Positions 47,401-58,996 of a DNA stretch of 64,000 bases are shown here, piece after piece. The position numbers and the translations under genes are program-made. Each line of letters begins with the position of its first letter. Position 1 is the stretch's first letter. Below the pieces are notes generated by a model. The model saw only the letters and a list, made by a program, of their open reading frames with translations. It did not search any database and had not been told where the DNA came from. The DNA is from Styela clava (lineage: Eukaryota > Chordata > Ascidiacea > Stolidobranchia > Styelidae): the NCBI RefSeq assembly GCF_964204865.1, contig NC_135263.1, positions 11,639,426 to 11,703,425 on the forward strand. The letters run 5' to 3'.

Positions 47401-48166
47401 AAACAAATATGAATCACGTACCGATGAAAAAATGCCTTGGTTGATGGTTGGTAGAAATACCTTTTGAGTATTGATAGATTTTAAAATTGAAATATATGCC
47501 ACAGTTTGGCCAAATATTAATAGATAAAAATATTCATCTGGGTTTGCAGGAAAAGCAAATCGCGGATGGATTCAAGCCCCAAACGGATATGAGTATCATG
47601 TGACATTGAGCGAATACACAAAATGGGAAGAAGCAAAAGCGAAATGTGTTTTTCTTGAAGGAAAGCTTGCTCACATTGGCGTGAGAGACACAAATATGCA
47701 CAAGTATGTAAATTAGTGTTGTGTACTTCGAATATTCGCAGTCGAATCATATATATATTTATTATTTATATATGGCAGAATATTATGAAAATAATATATT
47801 ATGATTTGCGATAGTGATTGTATAAATGTTTATTAACACAGTAAAAATTAAATATTTCTACTTTTGAGTGATTTTAAAAAATTACTTTCCAGCTTCATCT
47901 TCACAAATGTTGTTGAACCACGTGGACGAAGTGCATGGATTGGTCTAACAGATAACCGGAGAGAGGGTTCCTGGGTATGGCTTGATGGGCACCCTTTACA
48001 AGACTCGGAAGCCTACTGGGCAGTAGGACAACCAAACAACATTGTCAGATACAACAAGGATCAAGACTGTGCAGAAATTGACATTAAAGATGGACAATGG
48101 ACCGACTTGTGGTGTTCGTCCCAAACAGAACCAAATGCTGCCCTTTGTGAGAGAAAGTCATATTAA
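44408..48166 (+). CDS. Type II transmembrane C-type lectin with coiled-coil stalk
   Basis: Exons 44408-44502, 45382-45514, 46280-47264, 47550-47703 and 47893-48166 have consistent phases (2, 0, 1, 2) and give 546 aa. Residues 1-46 are a Ser/Thr-rich cytoplasmic tail. About 47-69 (LVVFLALVLSFSAFLLSIAS) is a signal-anchor helix. About 77-404 is a long extracellular stalk with several N-glycosylation sites, heptad-like leucines and few cysteines, suiting an oligomeric coiled coil. About 410-546 is a C-type lectin domain: WIQAPNGYEY, the core AWIGLTDN, GSWVWLDG, the sugar-specificity tripeptide QPN, DCAEI, then LWC and ALCE, with four canonical cysteines. QPN is intermediate between EPN (mannose) and QPD (galactose) types, and WND is replaced by WTD, so calcium and sugar binding are likely but not certain. 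The architecture resembles CD23/asialoglycoprotein-type receptors. Introns 1 and 2 each carry a hAT insertion. The start at 44408 was chosen as the first ATG giving a short hydrophilic tail. Confidence 0.85.
44690..44931. mobile_element. hAT MITE in lectin intron 1
   Basis: The ends CAGCGGTTCTCAACC and GTTGAGAACCACTG are inverted repeats and a perfect 8-bp target duplication CACTAGAG flanks it (44682-44689, 44932-44939). At 242 bp with no ORF, it is a non-autonomous member of the GGTTCTCAACC hAT group. Confidence 0.93.
45571..46071. mobile_element. Non-autonomous hAT in lectin intron 2
   Basis: The ends CAAGGTGGTCCACACC and GGAACCACCTG are inverted repeats. The target duplications ATTTAAGT (45563-45570) and ATTTAGGT (46072-46079) match at 7 of 8 positions. 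It is related to the element at 15416-15816. Confidence 0.8.
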
Positions 48167-48353
48167 AATACTACATATATATATACATAAAGACATTGGG
48201 TTGAATTTTTATTAACACCCCACACTATACACTGGCACAAACCTGGTGTTCACATAACTTGTCTAATAATGTGAAGAACACTATGGCAAGTCATCAAGTT
48301 AAGATGTTTCTGCAAAACATTAAATTTTTAAAATATTGTTGTGAGTTATGACT

Positions 48354-48359
48354 AATAAA
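48354..48359 (+). terminator. Probable poly(A) signal of the lectin gene
   Basis: AATAAA lies 188 bp after the lectin stop codon and is the first canonical hexamer downstream, making it the likely 3'-end signal. Confidence 0.5.
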
Positions 48360-50587
48360 AATGTGTCAATGAAATTTAGAAAGATTATCCATTCTTCTTA
48401 TTATCTAGTTTCCAAGTATACAAAATATGAATTCATTTCATGCATATGGATGTTACTGTTGCCGCCATGTTAGCCATATACTTCTTACTCACCTACGAAT
48501 TTACGCTAATTTGGATAATTCTCACAAAGAGTCGAAGAAATTACCTATAAATCTTCCAACATTGTAAGTGGGCTTCCCTTTCAAATAAAAAAAAAATGAT
48601 CAAATTATTTAATTAAATTTTTGAACATTCCGAATTAAACTCAGTTGTCGCTCAAAGAAGTCATCTGCCGATGGCGTATGACACTTCAGGTAAAAAGGTG
48701 CATACAAACTAGAAAAGCACGTTTCAATCTACCTTGCAAATATCAAAAAAAAAATGATAATAAATATTGTCACTAAAACTCGAAAAAATATTTGTGGACG
48801 ACATTGATACATTTATATATATATATTTGAGCGTGTAATAATACTAAATTGCAATAAATATGACACTATGTAGTCTATATAAAAGATAAGTCGAGCCATA
48901 GATGAAGGCAATGCTGAAGCGCATATCACATATGCTGAAAAATAACAATGCCGTAACCAAAATAAGATAGTGGCACAGAGCAGAAAAATGACCAAGTCGT
49001 TTGGTGCGGTTTATTCAATACCTTTTGAGAATTTTGCTAGAATAGTGTGAAATGATAATTGAAGTGTCTTTGTTCATATGACAAATGATTCATTTTCCCT
49101 TAACTACTTACTGTAAAAACGCCTCCCTGGATCGTCTCTAATTATTTTTATATTTGATCATTTTTATCCAGTTTCCCCTAAGAGGACTTGCTTCTTCACA
49201 CCTTATTTTGACTCCTTCTAAATATTGCCCATTCGAGAGTTTTTGTCTGATTGATTTGGACAATCACGTGATCAACAAACGCAGCCTGTTGGCGTGATGG
49301 CTGGTATTGTGCCGGGGCGGGAATTTGTTTTTGCTTTATTGATTATTGATGTTTGTATTGTCTTGGGGTCGAGTACAGAAGTATGAGTAGTCAGAGCTGT
49401 GGTTTCGACCAATATATCTTCCAAATGAGTAGATCCGACATTTCTTGTCTGACTCCGAGCACCTCTGTCCACGCCACTCTGCTTTAGCATGACGTCTCTT
49501 CTTGTTCTAACTGCCGTGAAGGTCGGACGTGTTTTGGTTGCTCTGTATTTTATCTATTCAACTAGTGTGTTACAGCTGAGAAATACAGTCGTTTTACGTC
49601 TGTGATCAGACTATCCAACTTATTGTGTCGTTTTGAAGCACAAGGAATCGTCTGGTGGATATACAGGGATTCTGGTAAGCATACCTATTTTTGAAACCGC
49701 ATCACTGCTGTAGTCTAGCGATAAGGGTGCGGGTGTCATATTGTTTTAGTCGTTACTGATTCTAGAATCAGGAGTTTCTCATTCATAAAAACTTTTGTGA
49801 CAATGAATGTTTCTTATTATTTGCTTAATTTTCTTATGGCAAGCAATCCTTCATTGAGTTGATGTAAATCATTCATGTGTGTGCCAGTGGCGTCGTACTC
49901 AGTTTCTCCAAATTCGTATCTTGTTGATTGTGGATAATTGATGAATTTTGCATGTAAGAATTGTTATTTCTGGTGACTTTTACACGTTTTCTGTAAGGAA
50001 ATAGATATATTTTTATGTGAATTTATATATTATATGATTCGATGAATACTCGATTGCCCGTTGTTTGAAGGTATCGGGCACTACAACTAGCGAACTGACT
50101 ACCCGCGGAATGATACAAGATTAACTATTCGAATTTTGCATATAAGAATGGTTATTTCTGGTGACTTTCACTCGTTTTTTATTAGGAAATAGATATATTT
50201 CCATGTGAATTTTATATTATATGATTTGATGAATACTCGATTGTCCGTTGTTTGGAGGGATCGGGCACTACAACTAGCGAACTGACTACCCGCGGAATGA
50301 TACAATATTAACTAAATATATAATGATTTAATTTTAAATAGTGGACTGAAGTTTTTTTTTATTTTTTTTTTAACCCCCAAGAGTTTTTTTGGACCCTAAA
50401 TCAAATTTTTAACAGTGTATCTGTTCAGAACTGAGGGTCCCGGACAGTGATGTAGTACTTCACAATTAAGTAGGAAAGCAAAGAGTTCTGTTTACCTCAT
50501 CCAGAATTAGAGTAGATTTGGCGGATTTATGTTTTGCCTAGCGAAATAAATATTAACTAAAATTTTCATTCAATTACAAAATTTGTG
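48360..50587. other. Intergenic region between lectin and SLC22 gene
   Basis: The only clear structure is the tandem duplication at 49943-50318. Bases 49270-49690 are less AT-rich than the surroundings and could be a repeat end, but no protein or terminal repeat could be assigned. Confidence 0.5.
49943..50318 (+). repeat. Two tandem copies of a 188-bp unit
   Basis: Copy 1 (49943-50130) and copy 2 (50131 to about 50318) begin GAATTTTGCAT and share AATACTCGATTG and CTACCCGCGGAATGATACAA. Divergence is small, so the duplication is recent compared with neighbouring sequence. Confidence 0.9.
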
Positions 50588-53500
50588 TTATCCGACAAAT
50601 TTAGCTATCCAGGTCATTTCTTTATGATAATATTCTTCTGCTTCTTGTATGGTTGTGGTGAAAGAATGAGATGAAGTTTTTGGCATAACCAACATTGTCA
50701 GACCAGCACTGAGTCCAAGAATTCCGAATAAAGCCTAAAATTTGAATAAACGAAATTATTACGATAAATTCACAACCACGCTTCAATATTGCTTTTATTC
50801 TGAGCCAAGTTTGAATTAAAGCGAAGATAAGAAATAATTATCCCGTAATCGCTATTTGCTATTACGCATTGCTGAAACCACACGATAATGATTTTAAATA
50901 AAGCATTCATGCACAGTATTATATCGACGTAGTAAATCAACGTGACAATGGAGTATAAATTTTCTCATTCAAGTCATCTTGCCTCAGTTAATAATATCTT
51001 GCTGTTAAACCTACAGACAGGTCTGACAAGATAATGTTTACTGTTTAACTGAAATATAGTTATGGCAATTGCTATCTTTTTTCTAAATTCTAAATCACTT
51101 TTCTCCAAAAATAATGGACCAGTCAATTTCAAATTTTCAGTACTCAGATAATGTCTGTCACACGACTTCTTTAACTTGAATGCCTGCTAATTAAGAACAG
51201 GCTGAACTGCTAACGAGAACTGGGCTCGTTAGCTTGTGACTAGTTGCGAGCGCTCCAGCGTGTTGAAGAAAGTTGTCGAATGCCAATTTATTGAAAAATG
51301 TGAGGAGGAAGCACTTTACGAGGCGTTTAATTCGGCGCGAAAAAATTACCTCCAATATTTACGATATTTGTGAATCTCATTTTCTCGCAGCATGGACTAC
51401 CAGTATGTGAGGAGCAGTGGTTCTCAACCCAAGGGGGCCATGAAGCAGTTCGAGGGGGCCACGACACAAGTCTAATAATTGATCATAACGGGATTTCGTT
51501 TGCATACTTTCCTTTAAAAAACAATTCCCCGTTCAGGCCTTCACTGCAGTTTCATTACCTGAATATGTTGTTTGATCACAGGGTGTATTTACTTTATTGT
51601 GCGTGAATTATTTGTTTGTAATAGATTTTTTAAATCTACCAATCAAAATAGTCGCTGATAGGTCGCTGGTAACCTGCAGACGGGCGGTTTCACTAGACTG
51701 CGAAATAACTTTCGCTATCGTATCATGAAGGCAAAAACCTATTTGTAAATTCCTAATGCCCAAAATACGAAAATGGAACGACAGTTACGTTGGCTTTACA
51801 AAAGTAAATCAAGATGACAGAGAATGTGCCCAAAGCCTGCATTGCTCTTGCGTAATAAGCGATGAATCATCAAGTCCATCTAAACTCCAAAACCACCATG
51901 ACAAAAATCATCCCCGGTTAAAAGACGTTGGCAGTTTCTTGGCTGCCAAGCGAGTTGGATTTGACAAGAAAGCAACATTGGCCAAGTTTGATTTCTGTCG
52001 GTGGAAAAGCCTGCTCTTGAATGCAGCTATAAAAGTGGCATCGGATTCTTACCCATTACTTAGCAAAAAACTTCTTCACTGCTAGTTCAATTTGCCACAA
52101 CTTATCTGTGTAAATCTGGTTTTTCTGGTCTTGTTACCATCAAACAAAATCTAGAAACCGTCTTGATTTTGACAGTGACACTCGTCTGGCTATATCAAAG
52201 ACAGTGCTTAATATAAGCAATTTCTTCGGACAGTCCCGAGTACAAGATTCTCATTGATTGTATACTAAAAAACTTGGATTTTCTTTCAAGCTGATGCGCC
52301 TTGAAACGCACACACAAATGAAATGATAGTCACATTCCCTTTACGTAGTATATATATACACAACAGTACTAGAGTAGTTGTAACTAAGATCTCACTTGTG
52401 TAATCCATAATGTATCAAACGTTGTTTGAATAACAAATGGTATGATTATAGAACCCAGTCTTGCACATGTGGATGCGAGCGCCATGGCCTTGCCCCTGTA
52501 AAGTAAGCAAACAAAAAACGTTCTCACTATTCTGAATTACCATGATCTTGCGATATGTCAACATATTGTTGAAAACGCTGACCAAATGAACCAAGTTAGA
52601 ATATTTATTATCATAGACCGCATCACTTCAATACGGATATTTAATACTATCATACCTTGTGATGGTTGGAAAAACGTCGTTCGTATATTGGTACGAAGCG
52701 AAGAAGGCAACAGTAGCAAAGAGTTTTCCAGCAATAGAAGCCCATCGTACAATTTGTAGTGCAACTGTTAAGGTGAACATTATAAAAGCTAGCTGCTGTG
52801 CTTGGATGATGGACGGAGTAGGGAATTTCACAAGTTTCAAGTGACAGTTACGACACTTAATTTTATTTTAATCATAACGTCATTTTTCCAGAAGTCACCT
52901 TCGTGGACCAACGCGAGGATCATTAAAAATAAATTGAAGAATGCAGAAGGCAGAGAAGCCTACAAAATGTGAAATTCATCGCTTTGAAAACACTATAATG
53001 AACTACTTAAAACTTCACCGTCATGATGAACATGGCTATTTATATTTGATTATCGGATTTTACTTCACTGTGAATTCCAATACTAACTTTCATTTGTGTC
53101 ATCTATTTTCCCTGTAATCATTGCTGTAAAACATAACATATATAGTCGGAACCAAACATTCCGACTATAAGACATTGTTTGGCTCCATAGCTTTTGTTGA
53201 CAATAGCGAACACAAGTACCGCGATGATTTCAGTCAAACCATTCAGGGTTGCATTTAAGTAAGGATCCCCTGTAAAAGTAACATGGAACGGATTATATGT
53301 TTTGTTGAAACAGACGCGGTTTTAGAAAGCTGCTTTTATCAGGTGCAAAACTAAGTGATAACAAGTAATTTGTAGCCGCTGTTTGTTGAATATATGATAA
53401 TCGAATACAAATAGTGACCGTATCATAACATACAGCACCAGTTATCACGGTCAGTACCCTTTGCAATCAATAAGAACAAAATTCAACAAAACTGAGAGCC

Positions 53501-56500
53501 GGCTAAACAAGTTTGATCAGGTACTATACAATTTTCAACACACCCCTTTTCAAAGGTTCCTCAACAGCGAGGTGCTCTTTATGACGAAGTTATCGAGGAA
53601 AGTGCTATTAACAGCTCGGCATCTATTATGTTGGCAGAAAAAGGATGGCCTGTGTAACACAGACTGTGTTATTTTAATCTATGAACTTTCCGCAGAATAG
53701 ATCATTCAAATTTTGAAATATAAACTATTTGCGTGTCTGCATTATAGAAAACGTTAATTAATATCTCGGATAGATCACAAGTTTCACATAACGTACATGT
53801 ATGATTGTATGGTGTATAATGTGCGTTCAGATAACTCACCCATAAGGGAACCGACGTTTAGAACAAGACCGTAGTAAACACAGTTGGCGACGAGCCAAAT
53901 ATACATTATAACAAGCGATACGATTCTTATGAATGGCCGGCGGAAGAGATCGGTCAGATGAGTTCTGGTGTTGACAAATTTCATCTTTTTCCTTTCTGTT
54001 TCGAGTATTATTTGCCAATCTTCGTCTTTTATAATTGTATCTTTACTTCTGGCATATCGGTTCAGTACCTTTCTTGCTTCTATTTCTCTTCCTTTCATAA
54101 GTAGCCATCTGAAGGTAATTGTGAACAGAAAAATATATTAATGGCACCGGAAGTGTAAAATGAAAGAGCGAAAGACATGGAAACAGAACATTCCAACGAA
54201 AAGAAAAAATTTAGTTCAGAATATAGAGCTAAACGACGAATGAATATGGAAGGTAGGATGCAGAAATTAGAAGACTTACCTTGGCGTTTCTGGTATGAAT
54301 GGCCACGTGATAATAAACGGCAGTGCCAAAAGACTACAGGTCAGATTCAAATCTCTCCAGTTACGTAAGGAGTATGCCATCATTGGAAATAAAGTGTCAA
54401 TAATTGTAGTTACAAGAGGCGTGGTTGTGAAAACAGTAATTCTCAATTTTTGTCCCGCTATTTCATTTGCTTAAGAAAATTTTACTGAATAGTCAGAGGG
54501 GAAAATCAATCAATCATAAGTACAATTATAACATCGAAACTTACCATAGGAAAACGCAGCGCCGTATAATGCCAATCCTGTGGCACCTTCCAGAAAACGA
54601 AATATGCAATAAACCTCGAACGTCGGAGCAAATGTGCAGCCTATTCCAGATACCATTAATCCAACAGAAAGAATGAGAAGAGATAGTCTACGTCCGAACC
54701 TTTTGAAAAAGGTTTCTTTCATTATTGACGACTTGAATATATATATATAGATATATAATTTATCCGAGAAATGGTACTTCAGTCTCTCGAGTCTCAACTT
54801 TGAAGTATCGCTCACCTCCACAAAAATGATGATTAACGCCTTTGGCATTATTCAGGAATAGTGGTACTGGTACCTTCAACTAGTGGTACTGGTACCTACA
54901 ACTACGCACAAATGATTGCGCAGGTCACTTGTCATAGTCCATATTGCAATATGCCCACTATAGAAGAGACCATTCAGGTAGCTATTGGGACCATATAAAA
55001 CCATCCTTCATCAAGTCAACGACTAAGTCTCGCATGTGTGTATAACAGCGATGTATATAACTCACCAGTCAAAGATATATCCAGCTGGGGTAGATCCAAC
55101 GAGTATTCCAACAAAATACAGTGATTGTAACACGGAATTTAAAACACGTCTGTCCCAAACCAGGTCCCACTGAAAAAAAAAATCGATCCTTAACAAGGAC
55201 CATGTCCATGCTGGATATGCTATACTCGTTTAAAGAAGCCATGTATTTCAAAGAATTTGAAACTCCCGTATTGTAGGTATGCTGCTTTCAATGAGGTTAT
55301 GTAGCTTTCAAAAAGGATATGCTACTCTTAAACGGCTATACTTGTTTTAAGAAGGATTATATGGTCTTTTTATGAGGACACTTGAGCAGATATATCCCAG
55401 AAAACAATCAAGAAATTTTCCAATGATCCAACCGAAACATTGATAGAGATTAGTAATTTGATAGCATTATTACCTCTGTCACAACTGTGTTATCGTAGTA
55501 ACTCTTGTCGTAAAAATAGCCCTTGTCGCAATTCATTATGCCATCACCAGATGCGTTAATTAGACATGATAAATTTCCAGATATCAGACATTCCGTTGAA
55601 TTATAGATGTATCGATGGCAGGAATCATCTAACTTGAAAGATATTTTATAATCTCACTGCTTCATGCCGATAAGAAAGTTTACATATTTTAAGAGGTGTT
55701 TAAACTAGCTTCTGTGGTCAATTGGGAATACTCTGTTATTCTACGTAGCAGGAATGACACAAATGGTGTAAAAAGTTGTAATTAGAAACATGCAAAATAA
55801 ATGAGCATTGCTATAACCGGAACAATATATATAATATTTTTAGATAACTACAGTTTCAAGATTGTTGTAAAATAGTTGCATTCGGAGTATTTCATTCACA
55901 CGACAAAAAAAATTAATCATTCCAATATTAATGGAATCACGCAAAGCAACCAAGCATTTCCGTTCGGCAAAAGTTACCTAAATTGTTTCTACTCACAGGA
56001 ATAGCCAAGGATTTTATCTCATCTTCACTCGCATTTTTAAAAAGAGTCTTGTCTTCAAACTCAGGTAACGAACATCTGTTGGGGAAGAAATTAGATAAAA
56101 TTATTAAGTAGAGATCGAATGAATGTTTTCGGAAATGATTCACCTATGATAGATTGATAATATAATTCACGATTAGAACTATTTCATTCATCGAATAACT
56201 ACGTTTCATTCATATACTTCATTGAAAGTAGCCTACATCAAGAATATTTGATAATTAAATGGAAGATTTAATTGTTGACATTTCATTTTTAATGGCAGCA
56301 GGGAGAGGCCAGAACATATATGAGCAGAGCTCTCTTGTTTCAGTTGTTTTCTGTGTTTGTGTGACGCCTTCCGATGACGTTATTCTCACGCCACTGACTA
56401 CACTGCACAATACATCGTAATGTATTCCTTTTGCCAAATGTAAGTCGGCTGCATGCCTGTAGAATTTGTCTACCAATTAACTTACTGTAGAAATTTTATC

Positions 56501-56983
56501 TTACTGAAAGTTTTGTGAAAACTATAACTTGTTTATATACTTTCATCAAAACATTACATGTGTTTTTGTGTGGATTAGTTACTTTGTGTGGTGTTGTGTG
56601 GAAATTTCGATTGGCAACATTGCCCAACAACATGATTATAATTAAATTCAAATTATTTTTTCTCTCTCGCAAGTTGTCATTAAATACCAAAAATTCCATG
56701 CCGATCTTGGGATGTAGCCTAAATCCCTAGCAATAAACTGAAGAATTTTCCCAGATCCTCGCGTTTTCTTAATCAAGGAAGGTAACAGAATAACTTTCAA
56801 GCTTCTTCAAAATGTTATCAAAACAGTATAACGTAAACCTCACCTGTGCTTTGGTATAGCATTGTAGAACACACCCGATTGTGGTGTGACAGCTGAAATT
56901 GCAGCTGACAATGTGACCGAAATTATTGAAAGAATCTGTACGTTATTCACACTCAATCTGCTTTCAATTTTATCTAAATCCAT
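50588..56983 (-). CDS. SLC22-type organic ion transporter, 12 exons
   Basis: Exons (minus): 56983-56844, 56075-55997, 55632-55474, 55169-55066, 54699-54545, 54469-54280, 54108-53840, 53269-53153, 52959-52909, 52764-52656, 52495-52396 and 50734-50588, summing to 540 codons (539 aa), typical of the family. The order fits: TM1, a large glycosylated extracellular loop (about 45-126; NST, NLS, NAS sites and several cysteines) ending VVTEWDLVWD. The MFS signature GYIFDWFGRR lies between TM2 and TM3. Further landmarks are RFLEGATGLALYGAAFSY (TM4), AYSLRNWRDL, PFIPETPRWLL before the central loop, SIAGKLFATVAFF and YTNDVFPTITR (TM10-11), and GKAMALASTCARLGS (TM11). These match plasma-membrane carriers for organic cations, anions or carnitine; the substrate is not predictable. 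Two donors that keep the frame (after 53153 and 52909) are weak. A strong donor at 52899 would shift the frame. Intron 11 holds a hAT relic. A tandem paralogue begins beyond 63397. Confidence 0.88.
51415..52216 (+). mobile_element. Deleted hAT element (BED and hATC ends) in SLC22 intron
   Basis: A left terminus CAGTGGTTCTCAACCC is at 51415. The ORF 51756-52085 starts with a BED/ZBED-like N-terminus (RKWNDSYVGF, then PSKLQNHHDKNHPRLKD). Directly after its stop, 52091-52216 encodes a C-terminal hATC dimerisation motif in two frames (TTYLCKSGFS; then SRNRLDFDSDTRLAISK after a shift near 52148). The whole catalytic middle is deleted. The right terminus and target duplication were not found. Confidence 0.7.
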
Positions 56984-57143
56984 TTTTTTCCAACAGTAAT
57001 GATAATATAGAAGTACTTTTAACCAGGTTACCAGGTATCTTATAACGTTATGAAGCTTTTTCTCGCGTTTTAAATAGCAGCATGCCCGTGTTTGCGTCGC
57101 GCTGTCTGCAGAGATTTTCGAGAAACAATGGCATATTCTAACG
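56984..57143. promoter_or_regulatory. Likely promoter side of the SLC22 gene
   Basis: The 160 bp between the start codon and the hAT cluster must hold the 5' UTR and proximal promoter unless a non-coding first exon exists farther out. No TATA box was recognised. If the promoter is longer, the 2.2-kb insertion splits it. Confidence 0.3.
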
Positions 57144-57266
57144 CAGGGATGTGCAAAGTGCGGCCAACGGGCCAAATGCGGCCCGCAAGGGAAAAATATG
57201 CGGCCCGCGGAGAAGTACCAATTTTGAATAGTGTTGCGGTCAGCGAAACGTGTTTTCAGTTTAGTT

Positions 57267-58470
57267 CAGCGCTTCTCAATCGGTGGTCTGCGGCCCATTG
57301 GTGGGCCGCAAACAATGTTCCCTTTAATTTTTTGTAGTATTATATGTGTGCGCAGAAATTTTGGTGTGTGCGCACTTTTTTGGAAATGACTAATATTTGT
57401 GCAAAAACCAATGAAAAATTTTTGGCGTTCTAACCGGGTAATAAGTGGGCCAACAACAAACTTTCTCAACTTTCTTTCAGAGGCTGCGTGCGCGCACACA
57501 CCTTAGAGGGAACACTGGCCGCCAAGCATCACATGGTGAGCCGTGAACTCAAATTATCAAATTATTCGTATTTTTCTATATTTTGTGTTATAGTTAGAAT
57601 TATTTATATACGTTTAAATTATATTGGATGTCGTAAAAATTACGGCTTTACATAATTTCACTTTTTCAACGTAATGAAAATGAGTCCGTAAATAAGAAGC
57701 CTTGCGAGGTAATGGCGCAATTCCCAGCACTTAGTCGTGCAAATTTGTAGCATTAAGAAAGTTTCTGATTTTCTATGTAAAAAATCTAAGATCTGAAAAT
57801 GCACGCTCAGACTCAACTGACGTAGGTTTGATTTTTTTTTTATACGTTTTCCCCGTGTTTCTGGCCTCTCCCTGCTTGTCTCATATAGCAGTATTTCCTT
57901 CTCAACCATCGCCATTCGACTTCCATAAGCACAACTTTGTCACTCTTCGAAATTTTGATCAATACAAGAACTTTTTAGTTGCGTTTGGATTTGAAATCGA
58001 AGACAATCCACAACTATCGGTGTCTATATAAAGGGGGATTCGCGTAGGCTACGAATTAATATGTTTAAAAGAAGTCTGTACAACATGTGTAATGGGATTT
58101 ATAGACGTTTAAACATTTTTGACCTTATTCAATTTTTCGGCGGAGGGGCATTTTTTCCAGCGCGTGATCTCCGACCTGGAAGAGCTGAATCCCGGGATTC
58201 TATTCAAAATAATCTTCTTATCAGGATTGAAAAACACTTTTTATTACAATACGTGAGAAATCGCAGAAAATTGTTTTAAGATTTTAATCGAAAACGAAAC
58301 GCCTAGCTGATGCCGAAAAGTGGATATCATTCGAAAATATTCGAATACTCGATTCGTTTTAAAAACCCTCGATTTGACTTATCTCTGAAAAAATGATAAT
58401 GAAAGTGATCCGCGAAGTAATACTCTCGATGAAAGTGGGCCACGATATAAAAAAAAGTTGAGAAGAACTG
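57267..58470. mobile_element. hAT nested in the 57144 element
   Basis: The ends CAGCGCTTCTCAATCGG and GTTGAGAAGAACTG are inverted repeats with a perfect 8-bp duplication GTTTAGTT (57259-57266, 58471-58478). It is 1.2 kb with no recognisable transposase. GTGGGCC words occur near both ends in inverted orientation. Confidence 0.9.
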
Positions 58471-58536
58471 GTTTAGTTTAATTGGGTTCCTTTTGCGTTG
58501 CAAAGCTTATATCCGAGTCCAATTTATTATCTATAC

Positions 58537-58996
58537 CAAGGGTGGGCAAACCCAGGCTTGCAAGCCGCATGTGGCTCGTCGGAGTTTTTATGCGGCTCTT
58601 TTCGCTAGCAATAATTATATATTATCCAGGTTTAACTACGAGAAACTGTAGCGTAACAGTTTTTTTTTAATTCATTAAGCGGTTGAAGAAGTTTTCATCA
58701 ATGATTAAGACAAATTATGTTTTAGTATGAAAATCGTAGCATGGAATTTAATTTAAATCAGTTAAACGACAAATCTTACATCCCGAGGGTCAAATGTTTG
58801 TTGCTGCGTTGGGGCTTTCAACTACTTCTGATATGGCCTCGCAATATATACTTTGCAATATTGATATTATATGTTGGTATAAAGTTCTTTTCAGTTCACG
58901 GCATTCTAATATTATTAATTTCAAAAATTATGCGTCTGTCACATATTTCAGACTTGCTTCATGCGGCTCTTATACTAAAAATGTTGCCAACCCCTA
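58537..58996. mobile_element. Second hAT nested in the 57144 element
   Basis: The ends CAAGGGTGGGCAAACCC and GTTGCCAACCCCTA are approximate inverted repeats. GCGGCTCTT occurs near both ends. Flanks ATCTATAC (58529-58536) and ATCTTTGC (58997-59004) match at 6 of 8, suggesting an older insertion than its neighbour. Confidence 0.6.

Noticed and set aside
49272-49490. ORF resembling a polyprotein tail, and 49260-49690 as an LTR
   Set aside because: No matching second repeat, primer-binding site or recognisable retroelement domain was found.
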